The notes below the pieces were generated by a model, which was not told where the DNA came from, ran no database searches, and saw only the letters and a program-made list of their open reading frames with translations. From Pleodorina starrii (taxonomy: Eukaryota; Chlorophyta; Chlorophyceae; Chlamydomonadales; Volvocaceae): a DNA stretch of 64,000 nt. The DNA is taken from NCBI GenBank assembly GCA_030267565.1, contig BRXU01000020.1, forward strand, positions 1,753,501 to 1,817,500, written 5' to 3'. The position numbers were made by a program, and so were the translations under genes. Shown piece by piece: positions 1 to 12,900 of the stretch (the first letter of the stretch is position 1; every line of letters begins with the position of its first letter).

Positions 1-2697
1 AAGTAGCTGTTATAAGGGTTACAAGCCTCTGTGTGTGCGCGACGGGTTCGACCGTCGTCACATTACAGTTCACGCTAGTTGCTAACCGCGCGTCGGTAAT
101 AAATGGAGATTTCGTGGATGGTATTGCAGCACTATCATTTCAACCAAGTTTACTGTACCGCCATGCTCCATTAGCTCTACTTTTTGAAATTCGCTCGACA
201 CTTGTCACGACACCGTCTCACACAAGTACACGGACGACCCAGGGCTAATAATAGACAATGATTTAACAAAGATAACCGATGCCAGTTTCAGCCCAATGTG
301 ACAATTCTTATGCGCGCTGTCTCGCAGGTGCTGACGCGGCGGCCCGACACATGGTTGCAGGTTCGTCGCATCTCCCAGAACACTCACGGCATTTGAAGAG
401 GATAGATAACAATCCTTGAAGTCGGTCGCCTTCGTCGGGCAGGGCCGAGCTGAGTACGTAGCGTGAAGCAAAGTTGCCGGCACTTCGTCAATGTAGTAAC
501 CAGGATCGCCAGCGAGGAGCAGAGTCGACAATGCTTACCGGTGATATACTGATTGGCAGCGTCGCCGACCTACATGAACCCGCCGACAGAGTTGTTCGCC
601 CTGTGGGTGATAATACATGACAGTTGCGGCAGGGCGACGCTCTCCTACCTCCAGTATGAGATTCCTGGCAGTCAAATGGGCCCCATCTTCCCTCGATTGC
701 GCTTGGTAGGCCAGTAATGACAGAATCACGGCGATGGCTCCCAGTCGCTGTCGCATGGCCACCGTAGTTCCGTGTGCGGACAGTCTTCAAGACCTCACAA
801 CGTTTCCGTCAAACTGAACTAAAGATATTAATATTCTTAGATCACGCAGGAAATTTATGGTGAGCTGGACACGGCTATCGAGTTCGTTGCAGCAGTGTCG
901 ACGCGCGGTAACCTGTTGAGGAGCGCTGAAGAATTTATGCACTCATAGCATTACAATGCCCTTCTATTTATGCAGTAATACCTGTAAATGTGTGAGGAAG
1001 TCGTCATGAAGGCCACAGAAGGTACAAATGGCCTGTCGTACTGTACTGGTTACTCCGGCTTCAGCTACGTGATTACGTACACGCATAGCTCCGCCTCAGA
1101 TGCGGAGGGAAGTATAAATGGCAGGTATTGCCGTTTTAATGCGGTGTTGCAACGGTGTTGCACCAGGAAGAATCTGCACCGTCCGTGGGGCCGAGCCCCC
1201 AACCCCCAGTCAGTCAGTCAGTCAGTTCGTGTTGCACTAAGGAGATGCAAGATTGATGTCGCCTCCTGCAAATGTGTTCCTTCCCTTAACTATTCGCAGG
1301 TGGAGACAGAACGCCAGCGCCGTGACCTTGCCTGAATTAAAGGTGCCACTACTAATCAGCAGCGCGTACGTACGTGGCACACCCAAAGTGGATCCCATAC
1401 GGGGCCTTGATCGTGCGATCGCACTATGTAGCTGTTATCCAGCACCTCCGTAAATAATTCATCATGTTGGGAACCGAAGAGCACTGTTTAGAGTTCACTC
1501 AGAAAAAGTGTGGTTGCGGAGGCGCCAAAATACTCGGACTCGGTTATTAGAACCGAAAGGGCGTTTGCGGCCGTATTGCCGAATGGAGACCGCGACCTTA
1601 TGCTTTGTATACACTGAGTGCGTGGCAGCCAAGCCAAGGGCGGTAGCCGTGTGACGGCTATGCGGGCGAGCAGGGAGCCTCTCCTGTTGCCCGCTCCCTC
1701 TGACCCGGCAATACCGGTACTGCGCGCGATAACATGTAACCTGATCCTGCAGACCCAAAGTTGCTCCGTCCGGACAAGGTTGCGAGACCACGGCGCACAG
1801 CTGGGTACGGCACACGGAAAGAAGCACCCCCAAGCTTTAAGATTCAAGTTCAGCGCCTAGACCGATCAGCACAAGTAGCGCACATGGGGCATTATTCCTG
1901 TTCGTCGTTGCAATGCTTGGATTTTTATTTTAACTGGGGGAAAGAGGCCGCAGCCCCGAGTGATTTCGTCATAATTGTCAAGAGACCACGTACGACACAT
2001 TTGTAGCAGACAATGCATATAGTGATGGAAGAACCGTAGGCAGAGTTCGGTACCCGACCCCAGGCCGTCACCACATGCCGGACCCACTTGCGATGGTGGG
2101 TCATTAACACAGGCCTCCGTGTACTGCGCCACTCTCGCCACTCTCCGGCTTAGCGTCTGAACTGCCACACAGCAACCGCAGCTAAAACCCTGCGCGCTGA
2201 GCGCACAGCTGCTGCGGCGCTGTCAGCGCGCTCTAGGAGGCTTGCCTTCCAGTCCTCTCCGGCCTCCCCACGGCTCACAGCTGGGTCAGGCTGGGTACGG
2301 CACACGGAACAGTGCAACCCGCCAACCCCGCGTAAGCATTATCATAACGATTGAAGTTCACCTCTGAACGGAACGGTTTAATCTGGACGGAGGCAGAGAG
2401 CCTCGCGTTGTTTTATTTAACTCCAGTTTTTGATATGTTTTCAGTCTTGTGAGTCCATCAAGTCTCACCACGCTGAACGAAAAACATTAGCCGCTCCACA
2501 GATTATTTTTGGACGCGCCGTATGCTCACTTTTATTGAAGCTTCCGCGTCAGGCGTCACATAAGGAACCGTACCAAACTTTGTTCATGAGCATCACCTTC
2601 ACTGAATATGCCCGGAAACGTTATGCGTATTTGAAAGTATTGAAAAGCCTGTCTACGTGGCACACGAGTTAGAGCTAGTGTCGAGGACGATCTCGGC
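1..2697. other. Intergenic region with no recognised gene
   Basis: No ORF here has a recognisable domain or a convincing exon structure. Base composition is more even than in the GC-rich genes to the right. A (CAGT)5 tetranucleotide run lies at about 1208-1227. A sequence of about 20 bases containing GGGTACGGCACACGGA occurs at 1798-1818 and again at 2291-2309, in direct orientation, which may mark decayed mobile DNA. Nothing else is supportable. Confidence 0.5.
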
Positions 2698-4368
2698 ATG
2701 AGCGAGAAACCGCTCCATGTCCTGGTAGCGAATGTTACAGCTGCGTGCTCTAGATTTCAGGCCGTGCTTGCTGACGAGCCGCATTCGGTATCAGCGCCTC
2801 AGCCGCCCGCATCGCAGCACCCCAGCGTCGTCGCACTCACGCAGCTGCTGCGCGAGCATGAAGAGCTGCTGTTGCGACTCAGCAGTAACGACCAGCCTGG
2901 TGGCGGGAGGGGTGACGACCAGGCGGAGGCGGCCAACGTGGCCGCGAAGCGGGAGCGGGTGCTGACGCAGGGACTCAACGCGCTGGGCTTCATCGCTGTG
3001 ACGATGCGCGCGGTCCTGGATGACGTCGGGGAACTGGCCCCAGCTGACAACGGCTACCTTCCAAACGTCCAGGTGGGAGATGTACGGTGCGCTAAGCGCT
3101 CGTAGCCATGTCCCGCCGCCACACCGTCAGTCACCCGTGCCCACGCGCTCCCCGAACCCTTGGTTGTTGTTGTGGTTGTTACAGTGGGCGCCAGACCCTG
3201 GGAAGACTAGAGACAGCCTCGGTTTAACACCGCAACGCGACCTGACGCAAGAACATCTCAACGTGCTGCGACGACGCAGTTCGTCACCTACTTTCATGTT
3301 CACTTGCCCGCTCCCAGCACGAACGGATCGCCCGCGGCTTCCGCCCTACCGCGAGGCCCCCGAGCACCACCTCTGACCTCACAGTTGCGTGCGGAAAAAG
3401 TGCGCCCCCCGTTGCCCTGCCGTGCTGCTAGCCAACCTGATTCGCTGCCGCCGGTCCGCACCCTGCTGCCACCGGTCCGCACCCTGCTGCCGCCGGTCCG
3501 CACCCTGCTGCCACCGGTCCGCACCCTGCTGCCACCGGTCCGCACCCTGCTGCCACCGGTCCGCACCCTGCTGCCACCGGTCCGCACCCTGCTGCCACCG
3601 GTCCGCACCCTGCTGCCACCGGTCCGCACCCTGCTGCCACCGGTCCGCGCCCTGCTGCCACCGGTCCGCACCCTGCTGCCGCCGCGCGAATTGGCATCCG
3701 TCCATGCATCTCCGATTCTGGGTGCATCGCTGCTCCTTACCTCACCTCGCCTCACCTGGCCGCCACCACCCGCTGCCGCCCGTGTGCCGCCCATCCCCCA
3801 GGAAATCCTGTCCTACGGCCACCGCCTGCGCTACACCACCTTCGCCACCATGGGCCTCTACAGCGGCGAGCCCGCGCCTCAGCAGCTGCATTTGGATCAC
3901 GCGGCGCTGTGGGAGCGAGCCCTGGCGGAGCGACACCAGCAGATGGCGGCCAACGCCGCCGCCGCAGGCGGCGCCGCCGCCGCCGCGGCGGCGGCGGAGG
4001 CCGCGGCGGAGGTACCGGTGGACCCCCGCGCCGAGGCTGCCTGCCGTGCCTTGCTGGACAATCTGGTGGCGGCGGGGTGGACCCCGGAGGCGGGCTTCCC
4101 GGAGCCGGTGCTGGCCTTTCTGTCGGACATGCCCGGCGCCCTGGATGTCCTGCGCCGGCTGGGGGAGGAGCGGTTCTCGGGCAAGAGCGGCGGCCAGGGC
4201 GAGCAGGCGGCGGCGCCGCCCCCGCCGCCGGCGAGGAAGGCGCCTGCGGCGGCGCCGGCTGCCGACCCGTCGTCGCGGCTGGTGCGGGAGCTCATGCTGG
4301 ACGAGGACTCGGACGATGGCGGTGGGAGGAGCAGCGAGTATACCACCACGGAAGACGAATCGGACTGA
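2698..4368 (+). CDS. MED4: Mediator complex subunit 4-like protein (2 exons, 313 aa)
   Basis: Probable Mediator subunit 4, a middle-module protein that helps link transcription factors to RNA polymerase II in the nucleus. Exon 1 is 2698-3072 and exon 2 is 3802-4368. Both junctions are phase 0, with donor GTGGGA at 3073 and acceptor CCCCAG ending at 3801. The first 125 residues are helical and Leu-rich, with REHEELLLRL. The junction gives NVQ-EILSYGHRLRYTTFA, close to the YAHRISYTTFA motif of plant MED4. Exon 2 then has an Ala-rich stretch, a conserved-looking block (AAGWTPEAGFPEPVLAFL) and an acidic Ser/Asp C-terminus ending EDESD, like animal MED4 tails. The start ATG follows several stops in frame. 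The intron holds a 21-bp minisatellite. The family call rests on the short motif and tail, so another Mediator-like protein cannot be excluded. Confidence 0.62.
3451..3681. repeat. 21-bp minisatellite, 11 copies, in the MED4 intron
   Basis: Eleven consecutive 21-bp units begin CCGGTCCGCACCCTGCTGCC. A few units differ by one base (CCA or CCG at the unit end). The period is a multiple of three, so all six frames stay open and give long spurious ORFs on both strands. The repeat lies wholly inside the inferred 729-bp intron (3073-3801). Confidence 0.95.
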
Positions 4369-6901
4369 GGCGGGCGGGTCAGCGTGTGGTGCGGACTGGG
4401 CGTGAAGGTCCAGGGGGGTTGAAGCGAAGGCATTGGGGGTTCGGATTGGGGCTTCCTGGGCTAGCGGTATGAGAGGTTGGCCTTCGGTCCGGCGGCGCCG
4501 GCGGTGGCTGCTCGCGGTTGCTATTGTGGACCCCGACCTTCTCCGCTGAGAAATTCTCTTTATACCCCGAACGGAGGCGAGTGTTGCAGCGCAACACTGT
4601 GGGGCTTACATGAGCAGTACACCACCACGAAGGACGAGTCGGACTGCAGCCGGACTGGAGGCCGGACTTCCTTGTTGGGGCTGACGTCCTCTGCCCGGGC
4701 TGGTGCGTGGTGTTTTAGGCTGTGCGTTGGCAGGTGCAGACCGGAGCTACTGAAGGGACTTGCCAGCTGGTTCGTTGATGGGGTCTTTGGACTGTTGGGG
4801 GCACGCATGATTGCACGTGCGCAAGCGGGAGGCAGAGGCGTGTGTGTGTGCGCGTGTGCGTGTGTGTGCGCGTGTGAGGAAGGGTAGATGAAACAGTCCA
4901 AATAACAGGCAAGGTGACTGGCTGGCGTATGGGCGGAGGCGTGCAGGAAGGAAGGCTCGGGTGCGCATTGTTGGGGCCGAAGGAGCGGTGCGCACCTTCA
5001 CTGGCGGCTCCAGGACAGCAGGAAGCAGATTGTGTTAGTGGCTGTTACGGTGGGCTCCTCCAGACTCCAGCAGAGTATGCTAGCCTACGGGCCAGCTGCT
5101 GGCCTTTCCTGCACGGGGAGCAAGTGCTGCCCTAAACGGCGGATCTGCTCGCCTCTGGTTTTGTCCGAACGCCTTCAACTACCCCGTATCGTAGCTTGTA
5201 GATACCGCAGGACAATGCGGCGGTGCCCTAAGGTTGCTTCCGGGCGCCTCTGGCACAGGTCGGATGTCTTGACGCTCTGCAGAAGGACCCGCATGAAGCA
5301 AATCGGCCGGCCTGCGTGACTGAACCTTTCAAGGCCCGGCTTCAAAAGCTGCGCAGGGCTGCAGGCACGCAAAGCGACGCATAACCCAGTGTAACTGGCT
5401 GCTGCTTGATAACCTAGCTATAGTCCCTACAGATGCCGCTCCTTGCGCGTACATACACCGGATAGCGAGGAGAGGACTTAACGACTGCGGTGTGTGTGTG
5501 TGTGTGTCACAGGCTCACAGTCGAGCGGAACATGCCTCCTTGTGGTTCCATCGTTTCGGAAGGCCTGGCTTGGACGGGGCATGGAAGGGGTTCTGTCGTT
5601 TTGAAAGGCCTGGCAGCGAGTGGACGCCTGACACGGCTGTGCGGTTCTGTCGAGGAACGTGGGTAATAGACCATGGAAGAGGTGAGGCGATGCGGATCGA
5701 GTCGTGCAAAACGGGGCGTGTTGTCATCCCAACGGCAGGTTATATTGCGGGCAGCGGTCAACAGGAGGGGAGTGGGGCCAGCACGAGCACACATGTGCCC
5801 CGGTGGGCCTGACCATCCTTCTGTGTTAGGCAGCTGCGGTAATACAGCTGAACTCCACGTCGTACGGCTCAATTCACAACCGATGCAGAAAGATCGACAC
5901 GTATACACAATTTACACATACACCGGGACGAAAAGGAGGGGACTGCCGTAGGGTGTCCAGTTCAGCCCGGGTAGGGCAGGGCGGGGCTGGCTCGTGTCCG
6001 GGCTCGTGCCTAGGCAGAGCAGGGCTGCCTTCGGCTGGGGGGAAAGTTATGTATGCGCCTGGACGACAGGCAACCTGACAGGGGGAGAAGCCCAGACTCC
6101 AACACGCTGATTATCTTCGTGTTCACCTCATTTGACTGAACCCACGCCTTCTTGGTGCCCCAGGGTGTGCCAGACCACGCTATGGTGAGATGGTGTCGGT
6201 CGGTGTGGGTGTATCAGTTACCGTACCTGCCGGTTTCCGGCTATCGATTTGCAACTTAGCCCCTGCGCCCGTCAGTGTGTGTCGGGTGTGCGTTGCGGGT
6301 GCCGTAGGGTCATTCGTATTAGTTTTACATAGGATGGCCTGCCGCGGAAACCGGAAAGGTATCGCTAGCGTTGATATTGCGCGTGGAAAGTGCCCGGCTC
6401 CGAAACCCCGACGCGTTCCTCAAAGCACTATCACCCTTCGCCGTCAAAAGACAGCAATGGCGTCATCCTTCGCCATCCAAAGCCAGTAGCGCATTCGGTA
6501 CACGCACATTCCAAACCCATTCTGTGCATCACTGTGCGCAATAAATTCACTTAAAAACCATCAACACAACACCATCACCGTTACCCATCAGAAACCATCC
6601 CGTCAAATGAATGTCCGCGCTGCCGTACCGTTCACCTTTCCCAACTGACGGGTGAATGAATAAATACAGCTTCACGGTTACAAATGTTGCACTTTTATGT
6701 CTATACTCTCCCACGACATAACTTACTCAAGAACTCCTGTCAAGCCCCCGCTTATGTTCGCGCCTTTTTGAACTGCCGAAGTCTATGCTGATTGAGCCCG
6801 ACGCGCTGACTGTCGGCAATTCGCACAAATAGATGGGAACCTAAGGACTTGAAGTATAACTTTCATATAGGCGCCAGATCCACGGGTCGTTGTTTGCAAA
6901 T
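4369..6901. other. MED4 3' UTR and MED4-GCP3 spacer
   Basis: This begins with the MED4 3' UTR. A second copy of the sequence coding for the acidic MED4 tail lies at about 4608-4660 (YTTTKDESD when translated) and is separated from the gene by the stop codon. A TGTAA polyadenylation-type motif is at 5390-5394, giving a UTR of about 1 kb, which is normal for volvocine genes. TG/GT dinucleotide runs occur near 4840-4875 and 5491-5507. From 5400 to 6901 no gene is recognised, and the GCP3 promoter should lie at the right end. Confidence 0.5.
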
Positions 6902-9900
6902 ATGGCCGCTCAGGCCGACGTGCCGGGGCTTCTCAGTAGACTTTCGGCGGCAAGTTTGTTGAGTTCTGGCGTCCCAGAGGATGAGGTCCGGCAGCGCCAA
7001 GTCTACCTGCTCAAGTAAGGTTCCTCATCCCATTTGCCTCGAAATGCCTCTGGCCAACGTCTGAAACCATCGCCGACGGCAGGATGATGGCTGGAATCCT
7101 TGGCAGCAACGCTTATCAACGCAACGGCCTGGAAGGTGGTGGTGACGACATGGCGCTCCTTCACAGCTTCCAGCGCAAAGAGCTGGAGGCCGCTGGCGCT
7201 GACAAGGCCAAGATTGACAAGTTAAGGTTTCTCGTTGGCGGAGGATGTGGGTGGCGAGAAAGAGTCAGCTAATAGCCATGGAGAACGCGAGCCGCTCACG
7301 CCAGTCAGTGTACCAACAGCCCCCAAGTCTGTCCCGCATTCGCCTCCCTTGACGCCTGTTCTTCCCCACGACAACACCAGATTTAACGAGCTGTGCAACC
7401 GCCTGAGCCCCGGTGGGGGCCGGCCCGGTCTTGCTCCGCGGCTCCGCACGTCGCTGCTGGTGCTGCTGCGCCAACTGCACCGCGCGGGTCGCGATCAGCA
7501 GCTCAGTGGCGGCGGCGCAACGGGCCGCATCGCGCCGACTTTTAGCTTGACCCCGGTGAGAGCTGCCGCCGCCGTGGCCGTTGCTTGGAGGGGTCAGGGA
7601 GTGATATGCTCCTATATAAAACAATGAGTCACTGCGGACGTTGTTGATCAAGCTGCTCCGGCCGTTGAACCTCCGAAGCTGTTAACTGTTCCCATACGTT
7701 ACCGACATTAATGCTTTGACCTGTGGTAGCGCCGACCCGTCGTCTCGACGGTTTCGTAAGTCGCCTTGGACGACGTCGCGTCTCGTAAGCCGCCTCGGAC
7801 GAAGCCGCGCCGCATTTTGTGCGGTGCGATGTTGTAGATATGTGCCAATCGTAAATTTAGCGGAGCATGGAGGGGTGTGTGGGCTGAACACAAAGCGTCA
7901 TCGCGCATGCGGTCCCTTTGGATGATTGGTGCGAGGAGCGCAGGAAGGCGCCAGCTGCCGGCATTGCCTCCCGAACATGGGCTGCCGCCGCAACGAAGTG
8001 CCACCCCATGGCTATCGCACCGATCCGCCTGCTCGGCTGTCCACCCCTGCTGGCTGCCCCGCAGGCTGTCTCTCGGGGCGGCCTCCCTGCAACCTACGTG
8101 CCGGCGCCCCTCGGACTGCAGCAACTGCAGCAGCTGCAGCAGCAGCAGTCCGCGCTTCTGCAGCCGCAGCAGTCGCAGCGCGCCGCCGCCTACCCTCCAC
8201 GGCCCGCCTCCGTGGCGTCTTACGCGGGATCGGCGTCGGGGGCGGGCGTGCTGCGCCCTACCAGCGTAATCACCCCATCGGAGATGGGCGACGACCCGGC
8301 GCTGATGCTTTCCACGGAGGCCAGCCGCACCTCCCTCATGGTGGGTCGGGGGTCGGGGGTAGCAAGCGGCTGGATGGGCGGGTGGGGACGGGCGGGTCGG
8401 AAAGAAAACAAACCGGGACGGAGGGGCGGACAGGGTGTTGACGAACGGACCCAGGACCCGGACCCAGGAACTGGGCTGGGTTGCAAGAGGTGCGAGTGAG
8501 AGTTCCGCTGTCGCGTGGATGGTGAGGGGAATTGGGCCATTTGGCTCAAGCACTTTCCGGCGCGGCTGTGTATGGGTGTAGCTAATGGGGGGCCCGGGCA
8601 GCCCGGCCCATGGCGACATGCCTCTCTTTTTGTTGGCGGCTCTACGCGGAACAGCGTGCCTCCGAAACGCCCTAGAACCGTTGCCGCGCCGTCGCTGCGG
8701 CCCGGACCCCGCAACGAACCAGCCTGAGCCATCCATCCTCGCGGCCCCGGTCCCTGGTTGTTGCCTGGCCTGCAGGGCACGCATGGCGGCGGCAGCGGTG
8801 GTGGTGGTGGTGGCGGTGACAGCGACATTTTGTTCCGCGGCGCCTCCCTGGCCGCCATGCCGGGCGGAGGGCTGGCGGGCGACCCGCCGATGGCCGGCGC
8901 CGGGGCATACATGCCGGTGAGTGGGGCTTGCTGGGCCTGCGAGGGGCCAATTAAGTAGACGGAGCCGGCGTCGGCGAACAGACCCAGAACCGAGCCGAGT
9001 ACTGGCGGGGAGCCGGGGCACTCGAGCATTTCGCTTACTTGATGTGAGTTTCGTGAGAAGACTTCAACGAGTATTCCAGAAGCCCCCTCCTGCCCGTCTC
9101 CGTGCCCCGGGGTCGCACACGTCTTCGGCAATACGCGTTGAACGTGGGTCACGAAACCCACATCACGCAAGCGACCGAAGACGTGCGCGACCTCGGGGCA
9201 CGGGAACGGAGACGGGCAGGAGGGGGCTTCGGGAATACGCGTTGAACTCTTCTCACAAAACCCACATCACGCAAGCGAAATGCTCTAGTTCCCCGGCTCC
9301 CCGCCAGTACTCGGCTCGGTTCTGGGTTTTCACAGGAGCTTTTCACGTGTCACCGGCTTGCCGCGCCACTCTTCGACGCCTCCCTTCCCTCTTCCTCTTC
9401 CCTCTCCTCCGCCTCCTCCCTCCGCCTCAGGCCACCACGGAGGCCTTCCTGGTGCGCGACGTGCTGTACGCCGCCCAAGGCGTCCGCGGCCGCCTGGTGG
9501 AGTGGTTTCCGGGGCCGCCCGGCGGCGGCGCGGCGCGGGACCTGATGTCGGGCTTCCGACCCAACACGGCCACCGCGGCGGGGCTGGCGCCGGGGACGGC
9601 CATGCTGCTGGACCGGCTCACGGAGCTGGGGTGGCTGTTCAGGTGCGTGGCGGGAGACGGGAGGGTGTGCGGGGGGGGGGGCTGGAGTGGGGGAAGGGCC
9701 GGGACAGGATGTGGGTAAAGGGTAATGTAAAAGAAGAGACCGCGGGGAGCGGAGGGACGTGCGCGACCCAGAACCCAGCAATTCTTACCACGTTATCAGG
9801 CATGCCTGTTTTACCCCACCAATGCCGGAGGAGAAGCTGGTGTGGGTGGTATCAGCGGTGTGTAGGTTGACTGGGCGTTCGGGTACATGGGTAGGGAGGA

Positions 9901-12900
9901 TGCAGCTGGCCAGGTGAGAGAGCTGGCGTCGGGCGGCGGCGGCGGCGGCGGCGGCGGCGTCTGTGTAGCTGGTTGGTATGTCTCGGCAATCGGGCAAGGC
10001 ACGTCGACCGGTGTCTCCCGCCGCATCGCCGTCTTCCTCCTCCTCCTCCTCCTCCTCCTCCGCCTCCCCTGCACGCCACTCCGTCATCGTCCCCGCGCTT
10101 TTCCCAACGACGCCCCGACGAACCCTGCGCAGCCGCGCTGTGCAACACTGCCCCATCTCCGCCCCTGCGCCCGCCCGCCCCCGGGCCGCCCTCCTCTCTT
10201 CCCTCTCTTCCCTCCCTCCCTCCCGCAGGCGCGTGCGCGAGCACATCTCCGCCTGCACTGGTGCCGGCCAGGCCAGCGTGCGGCAGGCGCTGGGTGCCGC
10301 GCTGGTTGCCGAGATGGGTGACTACTACCGGCTGCTGGCGGTGCTGGAGGCACAGGCCATCGGGGGGCAGATACCCACGCAAGGTGGGTGGGGGGCCCTG
10401 GGCGGTGGTGGTGGTGGTGGTGGTGGTGGTGGGGGCAAATGCCCACGCCTGGTGGGTGGCTGGGGACCTGGGTATGTGGCTGGGGCCCTGGGTAGGTGGG
10501 GCGGAGTTAGGGATGGGCAGCAGAAGGACGGGTGGGCGCGGCCGGGAGAGGGTGTGGGGTGCAGCTGGGGATGCCTGGAATGGTGGGGTTGGGTTGCGTT
10601 GGGGGTTAGGCACGCAGGCGAGGTTGTGAATGTCAACTGGACGTCAGGAGAGGAGGTGAGTCATCCAGAAGAGTATGTTTCGGGGGAGGCTTGTGACGGC
10701 GGTGGGTGGGTCACATCCCACATGGCAGGGAGGCCCACGGCGTGCGAACGTTGCTGCGGTAGCCAGCAAGCACGAATGGATGTACAGGCGCAGATGTAAA
10801 CCCGAGGTGCGCCCGACTCCTCCCCCGGGCTTCTTGCTTCGTTCTTGCAAATTCACTCTTCAGCCTCTTCCCCCCCTCCCGCCCTTCGCTCCGTCGTGTC
10901 AGCCTTGTTTCAACCTTGTGATCCCCTGCTGCACACCCTTCCCGCCGCAAACCCCACCCAACGCCCCACTGCCCCTCCGTGCAGGCGACACCGCCGACGC
11001 GTCCAACGGCGGCGGCGGCGGTGTCCTGGGGGGCGGCGGCGGCAGCGGCGGCGGTCAGTACCTGACCCTCATCCGGCTGCAGTGCTGGCTGTCTGAGCCG
11101 CTGCGCCGCATGCGGCTGCTGGCGGGGGTGGGCGACGCGGCGGAGGGGCTGGAGGGCGGCGCGCTGGCGGGGGCGGTGTACGAGTACTCTCGACACGGCG
11201 ACCCGTTCGTGGCGGCCAACGCGGCGAAGCTGCTGCAGCAGGTGCGACCGACGTGGCCGGGTTAATTAATTAATTAATTAATTAATTAATTAAATAATTT
11301 TACGCGGAGCCAGACTCTCGCGTGTGTCCAGGGGACCGGGCCTAGTGAGTAGTTTCTTCTCGGTCTGGCGCTGCGAAGCTACTGGAGCAGGTGCGGCAGC
11401 AAGGGGGGGGGACGGCGGTGGGCAGATGCGGGGCGGGAGGCAGAGCCGGAGACCGACGGGATGGGAGGCCGGGACGCTGGTGGCTGCAGAAGCGGGGGGG
11501 CAGAGACCGGGAGCAGATGCGGGGCGGGAGGCGGAGGCAGGTGCGACCGACGTGGCCGGATATAAAGAGGTTTTCGCAGCGGAGAAGGAGACGGTGGACG
11601 CCGGTGGACCCCATGGCGGGCACCCTGGTGGCTGCAGAAGCGGGGGGCAGAGGCGGGGCGGGAGGCAGAGCCGGAGGCAGAGGCGGGGCCAGGAGGGTCG
11701 TAGTGTCTCCACACCCGTGGCCGCTACCCGGCGATACGATACCCTACAGCCCTCCAACTGTTGGGGTGGGCATTGGGTCCTGGAATCCATCTGCACACCC
11801 CGCAACACAGTCCACCCCCCCCCCCACGCCCAATGGCCGCCATCCCCCTTCCGGCGCGCTCCCCCTATATAATGGAGCATATCACTCCCTAACCCCCCTC
11901 TCCCCCCCATTCCCTGACCCCCCCCCCCCATATAATGGAGCATATCACTCCCTGACCCCCCCTCCCCCCCATCGGCTGCAGCAGCTTGATCAACAACGTC
12001 CCTGGCCCTCCTCCCCAACCCCGACGTGGCCCGTGCTTCGCAGGTCTGCGTGCCCCTGTACGGCATCATCCGGCGCTGGGTGCTGGAGGGCGAACTGGAC
12101 GACCACTACAACGAGTTCTTTGTCGTACAGCACGCCGCCGCCGCGGCCGTGAACGCGGCCTTTGCGGCCGCCGCCTCCGGCGGCACCGCCGCCGGCGCCG
12201 CCGTCCTGGGCGTTCCGCCCACCCTGGACCTTTGGCGTCAGAGCTACGGGCTGGACGAGTCGCGCCTGCCGCCCTTTATAGGGCCCTCCCTGGCGCAGCG
12301 GATCCTGCGCGCCGGCAAGGCCATCCACTATCTGAACCTGGCGTGTGGCGACCGGGGCTGGGTGCAGCAGCGGGCGGAGGCGTGGGCGAGGGAGCCGCCG
12401 GCGGCGGCGGCGGCGGCCAGCGCCGCCGCCGCCACCGCAGCGGCGGCCAGCGCCACGGGCGAGGTGAGGGAGCAGCGGCGGACTTTGGGGGGTTATCCAC
12501 GGGGATATAGGCCGGAGCCCGTGAACGGTAAAGTAACAGAAGAAGGTCGTCTGGGGGGGGGGAAGTGCGAGCAGTGCACGGAACAGTCAGTTGGGTGGGG
12601 CAGGGGATGCAATAGGGCGCAAAGGGGTGGGGCAGGGCTCCGGAACCGGAAACCGGTAGAACCGGTAGAACCGCCCCGTCACTATACCCCGGGTTCGTCG
12701 TAGTGGTCGAGACACAGCCGAGCACAGGGACCGCGTCTTGTGAGTTTTGGCTTGGCCTTTGCGTTTCCAAACTGGACCCGCGCATTCCCCTGGCGCCGCG
12801 TGCCTCTGTCGCCCTGCGTCACTCCCTCCCAACGCCCCCCTCCCTCCCTTACCCCTTCGCCCGCCCCTCAGCTGGCTGCGCTGGAGGGCCTTGTGTCCGC

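Noticed and set aside
3300..3794. Open frames on both strands rich in GGSRVRT, LPPVRTL and HRSAPCC repeats
   Set aside because: They are translations of the 21-bp minisatellite, whose period is divisible by three. The repeat lies inside a well-supported intron.
7708..9021. 437-codon open frame on the minus strand
   Set aside because: It is antisense to GCP3 exons 4-5 and introns, in GC-rich DNA where stops are rare, and shows no domain.
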